Source: Anaerolineaceae bacterium UBA5224
GTDB taxonomy: Bacteria; Chloroflexota; Anaerolineae; Anaerolineales; Anaerolineaceae
Assembly: GCA_002409365.1 (NCBI GenBank)
Contig: DHUW01000050.1
Span: forward strand, 1-10,516
Length of the DNA: 10,516 nt
Reading direction: 5' to 3'
Made by a program: the position numbers and the translations under genes. Numbering within the stretch: the first letter of the stretch is position 1; the number at the start of each line of letters is the position of its first letter. The notes under the pieces were generated by a model. It was not told the origin of the DNA. It searched no databases and saw only the letters and a list, made by a program, of their open reading frames with translations. This document shows positions 1 through 7,098 of the stretch, in pieces.

Positions 1-19
1 TCGAGTCCTCTAGCGCCCA
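1..19 (+). tRNA. 3' end of a tRNA gene (partial, isotype unknown)
   Basis: The window opens with what reads as the last 19 bases of a tRNA. TCGAGT (1-6) fits T-loop positions 55-60, CCTCT (7-11) fits the 3' strand of the T stem beginning with the invariant C61, AGCGCCC (12-18) fits the 7-base 3' acceptor strand, and A19 fits the discriminator base. CCA is not encoded. A T run at 21-25 follows directly and could end transcription. The 5' acceptor strand should read GGGCGCT and the 5' T-stem strand AGAGG, both outside the window. The anticodon is not visible, so no isotype is given. A chance match over 19 bases cannot be excluded. Confidence 0.6.
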
Positions 20-100
20 CTTTTTATTTAAAAAAAAGGATAGTTCTGAGGTTCGCCCTTACAGGGGGCTGCGCACAGTTCTCAAGTCCCCATTTGTACT

Positions 101-144
101 AAAAAGCACCCACCTCCTTGATCCTCTCCCATGGATGGAGTGGT
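101..144 (-). terminator. Candidate intrinsic terminator after the signalling operon
   Basis: On the minus strand, downstream of the receiver-phosphatase gene, the bases complementary to 137-143 can pair with those complementary to 111-117, with a one-base bulge. An inner ATCC/GGAT helix (133-136 with 121-124) can form inside. A five-base U run follows (complement of 101-105). The stem is imperfect and four bases separate it from the U run, so this is only a moderate candidate. It is the best terminator I can see before the convergent tRNA end. Confidence 0.35.
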
Positions 145-161
145 AAGTTCAGGTGCCCTGG

Positions 162-1331
162 CTAAATTCGTTTGACCGCCATCAAGGTAATATCATCAAA
201 TTGTTCAATGTCTCCAGCGAACTGACTTGCCTGTGTGACAAGCAGACTTAACAACTCCGGGCAGCTGCCAGGGTATTCACGAACCAATTCCAACAGGCGC
301 TGCTTTCCGAAAGTCACATTATTAATATTCATGGTGTCAGTGATCCCGTCGGTATAAGCCAATAACAGGTCCCCTTCTTCTATCAAGATCTCTCCAACAG
401 TGAAATCAACGTCTTTGAAGATCCCTATCGCTGGGCTGATTGACGGAAGCTCAGTGACAATTCCGTCTTTTCGTCTTAAAAGAGGTAGTTCATTTCCACA
501 ATTGACATAGGATAATTTTCCAGTTTTGAGATCGACCAGCCCTATGAACAAGGTGGTAAATTTTGCATCTTCATGTGTTTCCATGACATAGTTATTGGCA
601 CACGAGACAATTTGCTTCAATCTATTGGCTGCAAAATCAGCGAGTTCACCAAGACCAGGCATAATGTATTTCGATATTGCAGCTGCTCTAATGAGGCTGC
701 GGTACAAGGTCATAAAAAGTGCTGCTCCGATTCCCTTTCCGCACACGTCGCCTACGGTGAACACCAACTGGTCTTTGGGAAGCATAAAGGCATCATAAAA
801 ATCCCCCGCGACCTCCCGTGCCGCCTTGAAATATGCCGCTATTTCCCACCCGGCAAGGGTAGGTAATTGAGTTGGAAGAAAGCTTAATTGTATTTCCCGG
901 GCGATTTCAAATTCACGTTCAAGACTTTTCAAATAGAGGGTCTGCAAATCATGCAAGTTTTTCTTCTCAAGGCTTGACGAGACGCGTGCATGCAGAATGG
1001 TGGGTTCAAATGGCTTTGGCAGGTAGTCTTCAGCCCCCATCTGAATACCCTTGACAACGTTCCTCAGGTCATTATTTGCCGAGATGATCACCACCGGAAT
1101 ATCCCGGGTTGAAGTATCCGCTTTAAGTTTGCTGAGCACGGAAAAGCCATCCATAACGGGCATCATGATATCCAGCAGCACCAGATCAGGTTCCGTCAGT
1201 TTCACTTGCTCCAACGCCTCCTGTCCATTCGTGGCTTTAAAGATCTCATAATCTGAGCCTTCGAGTTCCTGTTCGAGGTAATCCAAATTAAAAGGTTCGT
1301 CGTCGACAATCAGGATTTTGGAGGGTTTCAT
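162..1331 (-). CDS. Response regulator with PP2C/SpoIIE-type phosphatase output (RsbU-like)
   Basis: This 389-residue cytoplasmic protein couples a phosphorylatable receiver to a serine/threonine phosphatase. The receiver (about 5-118) has the acidic pair D10/D11, phosphoacceptor D54 in LLDIMMP, S84 and K106 in LPKPF, so it should be functional. A helical linker (about 120-150) leads into a PP2C-like SpoIIE domain (about 155-388). The likely metal-binding acidic residues are all present: D177 in VAGDFYD, D195 in GDVCGKG, D328 in YTDGITD, and D379/D380 in QFDDITL. In this family such proteins dephosphorylate STAS-domain anti-anti-sigma factors, but no such partner is encoded here. It starts at an ATG 4 bases after the stop of the upstream receiver gene, with a GGGGTGA Shine-Dalgarno overlapping that stop, so translation is probably coupled. 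It is the last gene of the operon. Domain assignment is secure; the target is unknown. Confidence 0.93.
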   Translation of the reverse strand: MKPSKILIVDDEPFNLDYLEQELEGSDYEIFKATNGQEALEQVKLTEPDLVLLDIMMPVMDGFSVLSKLKADTSTRDIPVVIISANNDLRNVVKGIQMGAEDYLPKPFEPTILHARVSSSLEKKNLHDLQTLYLKSLEREFEIAREIQLSFLPTQLPTLAGWEIAAYFKAAREVAGDFYDAFMLPKDQLVFTVGDVCGKGIGAALFMTLYRSLIRAAAISKYIMPGLGELADFAANRLKQIVSCANNYVMETHEDAKFTTLFIGLVDLKTGKLSYVNCGNELPLLRRKDGIVTELPSISPAIGIFKDVDFTVGEILIEEGDLLLAYTDGITDTMNINNVTFGKQRLLELVREYPGSCPELLSLLVTQASQFAGDIEQFDDITLMAVKRI

Positions 1332-1335
1332 CGAT

Positions 1336-1689
1336 TCACCCCAGATATTCTCGCAGCTTTTTCAACAAAAGATCTTCGTCGATCGGTTTTGTGAGGTAAT
1401 CATTACACCCAGCTGCAATCGCTTTTTCACGATCGCTAACCATGGCGTTGGATGATAACCCAATGATCGGCAGTGAACTAAAACGCAATCGGATCTGACG
1501 GGCTGCCTCACAACCGTCCATCATGGGCAGGGCGATATCCATTAATATCAGGTCTGGCATGTTTTTCTCCGTGACCAATACGCTCTCAGCCCCATTCCTT
1601 GCTACAAGCAGTTGGTAATCGTCCTCCAGAAGTTGGGTTAACAGATCGATGTTTAATTCCGTATCGTCCACGATCAAAATAGTTTTCAC
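1336..1689 (-). CDS. Stand-alone receiver-domain response regulator
   Basis: A 117-residue single-domain CheY/DivK-type receiver with no output domain. The acidic pair is D8/D9, the phosphoacceptor is D51 in ILMDIALP, the switch Ser/Thr position is S79, and the conserved lysine is K101 in LTKPID. The C-terminal half (GLSSNAM, AAGCNDYLTKPI) resembles receivers usually fused to the C-terminus of hybrid kinases, not chemotaxis CheY. The start codon is GTG, set by a strong GGGGAGGTAA ribosome binding site. It lies 24 bases after the multi-GAF kinase stop and 4 bases before the receiver-phosphatase gene. The inferred role is a diffusible phosphate acceptor or shuttle for the neighbouring kinase. 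Alternatives are a sink, or an allosteric regulator of another kinase. Confidence 0.92.
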   Translation of the reverse strand: MKTILIVDDTELNIDLLTQLLEDDYQLLVARNGAESVLVTEKNMPDLILMDIALPMMDGCEAARQIRLRFSSLPIIGLSSNAMVSDREKAIAAGCNDYLTKPIDEDLLLKKLREYLG

Positions 1690-1700
1690 GTTACCTCCCC
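1690..1700 (-). promoter_or_regulatory. Strong ribosome binding site deciding a GTG start
   Basis: On the minus strand the bases just before the receiver gene read GGGGAGGTAAC and then GTG. The GGAGG core sits 4 bases from the codon. This near-perfect Shine-Dalgarno supports GTG as the true start of the 117-residue receiver. It also suggests that this gene can be translated strongly without relying on the kinase gene upstream. Confidence 0.75.
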
Positions 1701-1713
1701 TGGTTTTTGTGAT

Positions 1714-4700
1714 TTATGCCGGTTGAATGCCTGTCTCTGTCTCCGCCTGTTGGACCATAACGGGTTTGTAACTCATCGGTACGATCAGACTGAACGTTGA
1801 CCCTTTTCCTAATTCAGAAACCACACTGATATCTCCACCAAGTAATCTTGCCAGATTACGGCTGATGCTCAAACCCAGCCCGGTTCCGCCATATTGTCGG
1901 GTGGTGCTGTTATCCGCCTGTTGGAACTCTCTAAATATTCGCTGCATGGCTTCAGGGCTTATTCCAATGCCGGAATCCTGCACGTCAATGCGCAGTTTGT
2001 CTTCCTCTTCCCTGCTGACTGATAAGAGAATATACCCCTCATGTGTGAACTTTGCCGCGTTGCTCAACAGGTTGAGCACAATTTGACGGATCTTGTCCTG
2101 ATCTGAGTAAATACGGTCGAGATTCTCTTCCACCTGTTTTTTTAGTCTCACGTTAGGTTTGACCATGGGAGTAGTTGTGTTAATGCACAGGTCAATCAGG
2201 GGAGCAATTTTGAAACTGGATGCCAAAACATCCATCCGTCCGGCCTCGATTTTGGCGATATCCAGGGTGGTGTTGATCAGCGCAAGTAAATTTTCTGAAC
2301 TGATGAGTACCTTTTCCAGGTTTTCGATTTGCTTTTCAGGCAGTAAACCTGCTGATTTACGTTGTACGATCCGTGTGAATCCAATAATAGCATTGAGCGG
2401 TGTTCGCAGCTCGTGGCTCATATTTGCCAAAAATGCACTTTTGGCTTTGTTGGCTTTTTCTGCCTCAGCCCGGGCAAGCCTGGCTTCACTATAAAGCTGC
2501 GCATTGTGCATCACGGTGCCTACATTGGCGGCAATTGTACTCAAAAGGTGTGCATCAGCCTCAGTAAACAAACCTTCGCGCGTGGTGCTTTGCACGCTGA
2601 TCACTCCCATCGGTTTCCCACTGACAATGATTGGTACACCCAGGTAAGAACGGGACTGAATGCCTATCGTTTTCGCTCCGATTTCCAACGCTTTTTGATC
2701 CAGATCTTTGTTGATCAGCAAAAATTGACCAGTTTCGATGATTTTACTGGTCAAGCCTTCGCCCAATTTAATGGGGGGTTTTGTTTCACCGTACATGTAA
2801 GGAAAATTAATCAACCCGGCAGATTCGTCGATGATAGCGACATAGCCGATATCTGGATTGAAAATTGAGACCATCTGCTCCCCTACCAGTTGGATCAAAC
2901 CATCCAGGTCGAGTTCCTTTGCGAGCGCATAACTGACGGCATTCAGGGCTGCCAGCTCGGTAGCTCGCTGTTCAGTTTCGCTGAGCAACCGTTCAGTTTC
3001 ATCAAAAAGACGGGCACTTTCCAAAGCCAGACTCATGCTGTTCGCTAATGTGGTGAGAAGCCGCAGGTCATTGTCAGTGAAAGCGTCGTGATATTCCACA
3101 TTTTGCAGGCTGACATATCCTGTTACCGTGGAACCGGAGATCAATGGAACGAACATGACCGACATTGGTACTTCTGTTCCTTTGAGAGGAACACTACTGG
3201 TTTCCTTCATTTTGTCATCGGTAACATGGTTATCGAAATAAGGTCTCCCAGTATCAACCAGGTGCCGCCGAATTTTATCGTACGGTCTGTCGGGCAGGTT
3301 TTCGATATACTTCCCTTTCTCGTAGGCATACCAGAGTTTTTCAGTTTCAGTTTCAGGGTCGAATGAACCCAGGATCACGCACTGGGCATTAAATTTCTGA
3401 CGTACGTTTTCACCGACCAGTCTGTAGATACCATCGATATCCAAATGATGAGAAAGACCTTCCTGCACACTGTTGATGATAGTTAGTTCTGTTGCGCGCT
3501 GCTCGGTTTCTTTGAGCAACCGTTGAGTTTCATCAAACAACCGTGCGTTCTCGATGGCTGAGCTGATTGAGGACGAAACTGTCTGTAAAAATAGCTTGTG
3601 TCCTTCATTAAAAGCCCGTGGCTGGTAGGAAGCCAGGAAAACGACTCCAATTGGGCGGTCATTGGTGATGATCGGCACTCCCAGCCAGGACTGCGAAATT
3701 GTGCCAGAACCTTGTTCCACTACTTCGGGAGGGAAGTAAGCACCGCTCGCGATTTCCTCTTCCAGAGTGTTCAGCAGTAATGGCTTGCCGGTAGTGATGA
3801 CCCTGGATGTCAATCCCACACCTAAAGGAAAAGGCTCCACATTTTCAAGCAACCCTCCTTCATTCTTGTCAAATTCATAGAAACTTGTGATCAGATTTTG
3901 CTTTTCATCAAGCAGCAGGATCGCAGTAGCATCAGTTTCAAAAATTGCCTGCAGGTTTTCACCAGCCAGCCGGGTCACTTTTTTTAAATCCAGACTTTTT
4001 CCGATCGCCTCAGACAGCTTGTAAAGAATTGCTTGTTCGTTTGCTCGTTGTCGTTCGGATTCAGCAGCTTTGAAACGCGAAAGTCCGGTAGCAATATGCT
4101 GCGCAATGAACGCCAGTATCTCATCGTCTTTTTCAGTATAGTGAATGCTCTTGTCATAGCTTTGGATGTAGATCGCGCCGATCACCTTGCCATTGTTGAT
4201 AAGCGGAGCGCCAATACCATCCTCGTTTGGGGTACCTTTAAGGACATATTCCCCTTTGGCTTGCACAGCCAGAAACTCTTCCTGACCATGTTTGATCGTT
4301 TTGCCTGTGCGGATGATGTAGCTGGTCAGGTTGCACTCATTACCCATTGGGCGTGTAGGAAAGGTATCATCAGATAAGTCAACATAGTATGGGTAACTTA
4401 ACAGATCTGTTGTCTCGTCATAAAGGGCAATGAAAAAATTTTCTGCATACATTAACGTGCCCGTTATGGCATGGATGCGTTGATAGAATTCATCAATGTT
4501 GTGGGAACTGTTGGTTGCCTCGGCAATTTCATAGAGCGCAGTTTCAATCTTATTGCTCTGCAGGAGTTCGCTGGTTCTTTCCTTTACCTGCTGCTCCAAG
4601 ATACGATTTTGTTCTTCCAGTTGGCTTTGAGCCTGTACTAATTTTGAGTGCTCTTCCCGTTCGCTGATGATCACAAGCTCCTGGAAACGGAAAAAAAGCA

Positions 4701-5232
4701 GCAGGAGTGTTTCTGCAATCACGAAAATCATTAAAACCGTGGCCAATGCCACCCAGGTCGAAAGATTTCCTGAACCCAGTGGGTTGACCTTGGGAACCAG
4801 GATTCCTTGAACGGTCAGGAAAGAGATGGTCGAAAGAAGCAGTAACGTAAGGACAGTAATAATGAAACTGGCGCGCTTACCAACCAATAAGAGAGCCATA
4901 ATTGAAATCAACAGAAGATAAAGCGGACCTATTGCCCGGATCCCCGTTTGAGTCACATTGATAAGCGCTGCCGCATACCCGATTCCCAAAAGAACCCAGA
5001 CCCGTACCCAGTAATTCAACTTCCTGAAAATCGTGAGAATGACCAGAATTAACCATACAGCAGCAAAGGCATATTTTATGCGATTGCTTCCTGGGGTGTC
5101 TGCTTCACTGAGAAGAATTGCTACAACGGCAGGGGTCGAGGCAATCACCATGACAGTCAATAAAGTATTCAATATCCTGGTGCGCCAATCCTTCAGCACA
5201 CCCTGGACAGCGTGATACTTAATCTTGTCCAT
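1714..5232 (-). CDS. Membrane-anchored multi-GAF sensor histidine kinase
   Basis: A 1172-residue kinase. About six hydrophobic segments lie in the first 182 residues (roughly 21-41, 54-70, 75-92, 101-117, 122-142, 158-182), with no long extracellular loop. A predicted coiled coil (about 185-235) leads to four tandem GAF-like domains (about 240-385, 410-565, 590-740, 770-915). The HisKA domain carries phosphoacceptor H940 in NMSHELRTP. The ATPase domain shows N1054/N1058 in the N box, DSGIG at 1086-1090 and GGTGLGL at 1115-1121. All catalytic motifs are intact. Unlike many kinases of this build, it has no C-terminal receiver; it ends about 20 residues after the ATPase domain. The next gene encodes a receiver, which is its likely partner. 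The ATG start has AGGA 7 bases upstream. Ligands are not predictable; GAF domains may bind cyclic nucleotides, small metabolites or haem. Confidence 0.95.
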   Translation of the reverse strand: MDKIKYHAVQGVLKDWRTRILNTLLTVMVIASTPAVVAILLSEADTPGSNRIKYAFAAVWLILVILTIFRKLNYWVRVWVLLGIGYAAALINVTQTGIRAIGPLYLLLISIMALLLVGKRASFIITVLTLLLLSTISFLTVQGILVPKVNPLGSGNLSTWVALATVLMIFVIAETLLLLFFRFQELVIISEREEHSKLVQAQSQLEEQNRILEQQVKERTSELLQSNKIETALYEIAEATNSSHNIDEFYQRIHAITGTLMYAENFFIALYDETTDLLSYPYYVDLSDDTFPTRPMGNECNLTSYIIRTGKTIKHGQEEFLAVQAKGEYVLKGTPNEDGIGAPLINNGKVIGAIYIQSYDKSIHYTEKDDEILAFIAQHIATGLSRFKAAESERQRANEQAILYKLSEAIGKSLDLKKVTRLAGENLQAIFETDATAILLLDEKQNLITSFYEFDKNEGGLLENVEPFPLGVGLTSRVITTGKPLLLNTLEEEIASGAYFPPEVVEQGSGTISQSWLGVPIITNDRPIGVVFLASYQPRAFNEGHKLFLQTVSSSISSAIENARLFDETQRLLKETEQRATELTIINSVQEGLSHHLDIDGIYRLVGENVRQKFNAQCVILGSFDPETETEKLWYAYEKGKYIENLPDRPYDKIRRHLVDTGRPYFDNHVTDDKMKETSSVPLKGTEVPMSVMFVPLISGSTVTGYVSLQNVEYHDAFTDNDLRLLTTLANSMSLALESARLFDETERLLSETEQRATELAALNAVSYALAKELDLDGLIQLVGEQMVSIFNPDIGYVAIIDESAGLINFPYMYGETKPPIKLGEGLTSKIIETGQFLLINKDLDQKALEIGAKTIGIQSRSYLGVPIIVSGKPMGVISVQSTTREGLFTEADAHLLSTIAANVGTVMHNAQLYSEARLARAEAEKANKAKSAFLANMSHELRTPLNAIIGFTRIVQRKSAGLLPEKQIENLEKVLISSENLLALINTTLDIAKIEAGRMDVLASSFKIAPLIDLCINTTTPMVKPNVRLKKQVEENLDRIYSDQDKIRQIVLNLLSNAAKFTHEGYILLSVSREEEDKLRIDVQDSGIGISPEAMQRIFREFQQADNSTTRQYGGTGLGLSISRNLARLLGGDISVVSELGKGSTFSLIVPMSYKPVMVQQAETETGIQPA

Positions 5233-5239
5233 AGTTAGG

Positions 5240-5279
5240 TCCTGTAAAGGGTCTAGAGAGGAGGAATGAATTAATTATA
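5240..5279 (-). promoter_or_regulatory. Promoter -10 and RBS of the multi-GAF kinase operon
   Basis: On the minus strand a perfect TATAAT lies at 5279-5274. It would start transcription near 5267 and give a leader of about 35 bases. An AGGA Shine-Dalgarno sits at 5243-5240, 7 bases before the ATG. At 16-18 bp upstream of the -10 there is only AT-rich sequence (ATAAAA) and no good -35, and there is no extended -10 TG. The promoter may therefore be weak or need an activator. Confidence 0.45.
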
Positions 5280-5370
5280 CGGCAAATGTAAAATGTTTTT
5301 ATATGTACTATTAACGGCACACTGATTATGTTTGTCCTACAAAATAACCCGCCTCAGTCAGGCCGAGGTT

Positions 5371-5391
5371 GAAAATACATTATGAATTTTC
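5371..5391. repeat. 21-bp imperfect palindrome, candidate operator
   Basis: The sequence reads as arms GAAAAT-a-CAT and ATG-a-ATTTTC around a central T. Nine of the ten base pairs across the axis are complementary. It sits almost exactly at the midpoint of the divergent spacer, about 90 bp upstream of the leftward -10 and about 50 bp upstream of the rightward TTGACA element. Such dyads commonly bind dimeric regulators. Its AT-rich make-up and central position fit an operator better than a terminator. No cognate DNA-binding protein is encoded in the window. Confidence 0.4.
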
Positions 5392-5441
5392 GAGTTTTTG
5401 GGTATATCTGAGTCAGATGCCGCAATCCGATCTACAAAATA

Positions 5442-5469
5442 TTGACATTCTCACCAGATTTGAAATTAA
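5442..5469 (+). promoter_or_regulatory. Candidate promoter (TTGACA) for the GAF-PAS kinase
   Basis: A perfect -35 TTGACA lies at 5442-5447. Sixteen bases downstream is a weak -10, AATTAA (5464-5469), preceded by a TGA that could act as an extended -10. Transcription would begin near 5476 and leave about 72 bases of leader before the ATG at 5548. The -10 matches consensus at only 3 of 6 positions, so the call is tentative. Confidence 0.35.
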
Positions 5470-5487
5470 AACCCAACCAGCAAAAAG

Positions 5488-5544
5488 ATGCCACAAGTAA
5501 TAGAATCTTTCTCTCCCATGATTAGAAAAAACTGGCATAATTAA
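5488..5544 (+). other. 18-codon upstream open frame in the kinase leader
   Basis: An ATG at 5488 opens an 18-residue frame (beginning MPQVIESF) that ends in TAA at 5542-5544. This is in the same frame as the kinase and 3 bases before its ATG. No Shine-Dalgarno precedes it. If translated, termination here could feed re-initiation at 5548, which itself has no evident ribosome binding site. It may equally be chance. It would not be part of the transcript if the promoter at 5533-5541 is used. Confidence 0.15.
5533..5541 (+). promoter_or_regulatory. Extended -10 element that would give a leaderless transcript
   Basis: TGG-CATAAT at 5533-5541 matches an extended -10 (TGn plus 5 of 6 bases of TATAAT). 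It ends 6 bases before the kinase ATG. The expected start point falls on or next to A5548, so the mRNA would be leaderless. This fits the absence of any Shine-Dalgarno before 5548. No recognisable -35 lies upstream, which extended -10 promoters can tolerate. Confidence 0.35.
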
Positions 5545-5547
5545 GAC

Positions 5548-7098
5548 ATGCTACCTGATTATCGCGTACGGCAGCGCGAGTATTTGCTTGAAATTTCGCG
5601 TGCGCTGACTGAAGAACTGGACCTCAATACCCTGTTGGGGCGTATTTTGCAGATCTCAATTGAGATGCTTAGCGGTCATGCCGGTTTCATTGCCCTGACC
5701 GAAAAAAACCAGGGCTGGAGCCTGGCAGTTTCCAAAGGGATACCGGATGCATTGTCCGAATATTTGGAGAACTGGCTAAGGAACCTGCCGGAAGACCTGA
5801 CCGAAGACACCCAATACATCCCGGAAGTCAACAAAATGCTTAGTGATATCAGTATGGGTATGATCACTGGTGTGGGCTTGCCGCTCCTGGTACAACATAA
5901 ACCCATTGGTCAGATTTTCGTGTTTCGCAATTACCGAGGGGTTTTTACTGCCAATGATCATATCATCCTCAACAATTTTGCCAACCAGGCAGCCATCGCC
6001 GTGCGTAACGCCCGACTTTATAACCAGGTGCGTGACCAGAACCTGCGCATCACTGCCTTATTGGCCTCTGTGGCAGATGGCATTTTGATTTTGAGCCCTG
6101 ACCTGTATATTCAAAGTGCGAATAAAGCCTTCACCAGGTTGCTCAACAGTGGGTCAGATTCGCTGGTTGGTGAAAAGTACGGGGACGTAGTGCAATGGAA
6201 GGAAGAGCCCATTGGACTCAAGATCAAAGACTTGACCCAATCGGGTTGGCAGGGTTATGAACCTGGCGAGATGTTCCTGGAAGGTGACATGATTCGCAGG
6301 GGTCGGCTGGAACCGATCCCGGTTGCCATCACTTATGCACCGCTTTTTTCCAAGTCAGGGCATTTGCTGAACGTGATCGCCTCTGTGAGGGATATCACAC
6401 GCTATCGTGAAGCTGAAGAATTGAAAACAGATTTTATTTCCTCAATCAGCCACGAACTGCGCACTCCACTTTCGCTGATCAAAGGTTATGCCAGCACCCT
6501 GAGACGCCAGGATGTTAAATGGGATGCGGAGATGGTGCAGGAAAGCCTGAAAGTGATCGAAGATGAAGCTGACCACCTTTCTGCCATGGTCGATGACCTG
6601 CTGGATGCAACCAAATTGCAGTCCGGGGATGTAGTCCTGAAGAAATCTCAGGTGGATATACCAGCGCTAATAGAGGCACAGGTCAAACGCTTCGCGCCCC
6701 AGGCTGGCAAGAATCAGTTCAGAGTCGAGATGGTTGAGGGTTTTCCGCTGATTTGGGCTGATGAGGACCGGATCCAGCAATTACTCACCAACCTGATCGC
6801 CAATGCATTGAAGTACAGCGAGTATGGTGAGATTGTGATCAAAGGGCAGAATTTGGGTGATGAGATCATGGTATGTGTCAGCGATCATGGCAAAGGCTTT
6901 GACCCCAAGGATATCCCCTTTGTTTTTGACCGTTTCTATCGCTCTGATCGGGCTGCGAAATCTACCAAGGGTACAGGCTTGGGTCTTTACCTTTGTAAAT
7001 CGATCGTCCTGGCTCACAATGGGCGCATTTGGATTGATGAGGACTATAAAGAAGGCGCCAGGGTTTGTTTTACTCTGCCAGTGAGTTGTTCATCGTGA
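5548..7098 (+). CDS. Soluble GAF-PAS sensor histidine kinase
   Basis: A 516-residue kinase with no transmembrane segment or signal peptide, so it should sense a cytoplasmic cue. A GAF domain (about 15-155) is followed by a PAS domain (about 163-285, ending in the PAC-like SVRDITRYREAE). HisKA has phosphoacceptor H302 in SISHELRTP. The ATPase domain has N415/N419 in the N box, DHGKG at 446-450 and GTGLGL at 475-480. All catalytic motifs are present. The C-terminal half resembles PhoR/WalK-type kinases. It is transcribed divergently from the multi-GAF kinase operon and has no response regulator next to it on its own strand, so its partner is unknown; the receivers across the spacer are possible. 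The ATG at 5548 has no Shine-Dalgarno. Its stop overlaps the birA GTG start. Confidence 0.94.
   Translation: MLPDYRVRQREYLLEISRALTEELDLNTLLGRILQISIEMLSGHAGFIALTEKNQGWSLAVSKGIPDALSEYLENWLRNLPEDLTEDTQYIPEVNKMLSDISMGMITGVGLPLLVQHKPIGQIFVFRNYRGVFTANDHIILNNFANQAAIAVRNARLYNQVRDQNLRITALLASVADGILILSPDLYIQSANKAFTRLLNSGSDSLVGEKYGDVVQWKEEPIGLKIKDLTQSGWQGYEPGEMFLEGDMIRRGRLEPIPVAITYAPLFSKSGHLLNVIASVRDITRYREAEELKTDFISSISHELRTPLSLIKGYASTLRRQDVKWDAEMVQESLKVIEDEADHLSAMVDDLLDATKLQSGDVVLKKSQVDIPALIEAQVKRFAPQAGKNQFRVEMVEGFPLIWADEDRIQQLLTNLIANALKYSEYGEIVIKGQNLGDEIMVCVSDHGKGFDPKDIPFVFDRFYRSDRAAKSTKGTGLGLYLCKSIVLAHNGRIWIDEDYKEGARVCFTLPVSCSS

Larger units (their letters stand above)
5233..5547. other. Divergent intergenic region between two kinase genes
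   Basis: This AT-rich spacer of 315 bases separates the leftward multi-GAF kinase operon from the rightward GAF-PAS kinase. I see no convincing protein gene in it. It holds a consensus -10 for the leftward operon, two candidate promoters for the rightward gene, a 21-bp imperfect palindrome close to its midpoint, a second short imperfect dyad at 5351-5363 (GCCT..AGGC), and an 18-codon open frame just before the rightward start. These elements are described separately. Confidence 0.8.

Noticed and set aside
30..66. Second possible minus-strand terminator: CCCT-GTA-AGGG hairpin plus U run
   Set aside because: The stem is only 4 bp and lies about 20 bases from the U run (complement of 30-37), so the two do not form a normal intrinsic terminator.
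2362..2868. A 168-residue + strand open frame opposite the multi-GAF kinase
   Set aside because: It is antisense to clear GAF/HisKA coding sequence and shows no recognisable protein motif, so it is a shadow frame.
5252..5271. Shine-Dalgarno-like GAGGAGGA followed by ATG on the + strand
   Set aside because: The ATG (5266) follows the purine run with almost no spacing and meets a stop after two codons, so no gene is present.
7065..7094. Ten-residue N-terminal extension of BirA starting at TTG 7065
   Set aside because: It overlaps the conserved end of the kinase by 34 bp, starts with TTG, and adds residues before the ligase fold begins. The GTGA overlap at 7095 is the more usual arrangement, although a GAAGG at 7051-7055 means TTG 7065 cannot be fully excluded.
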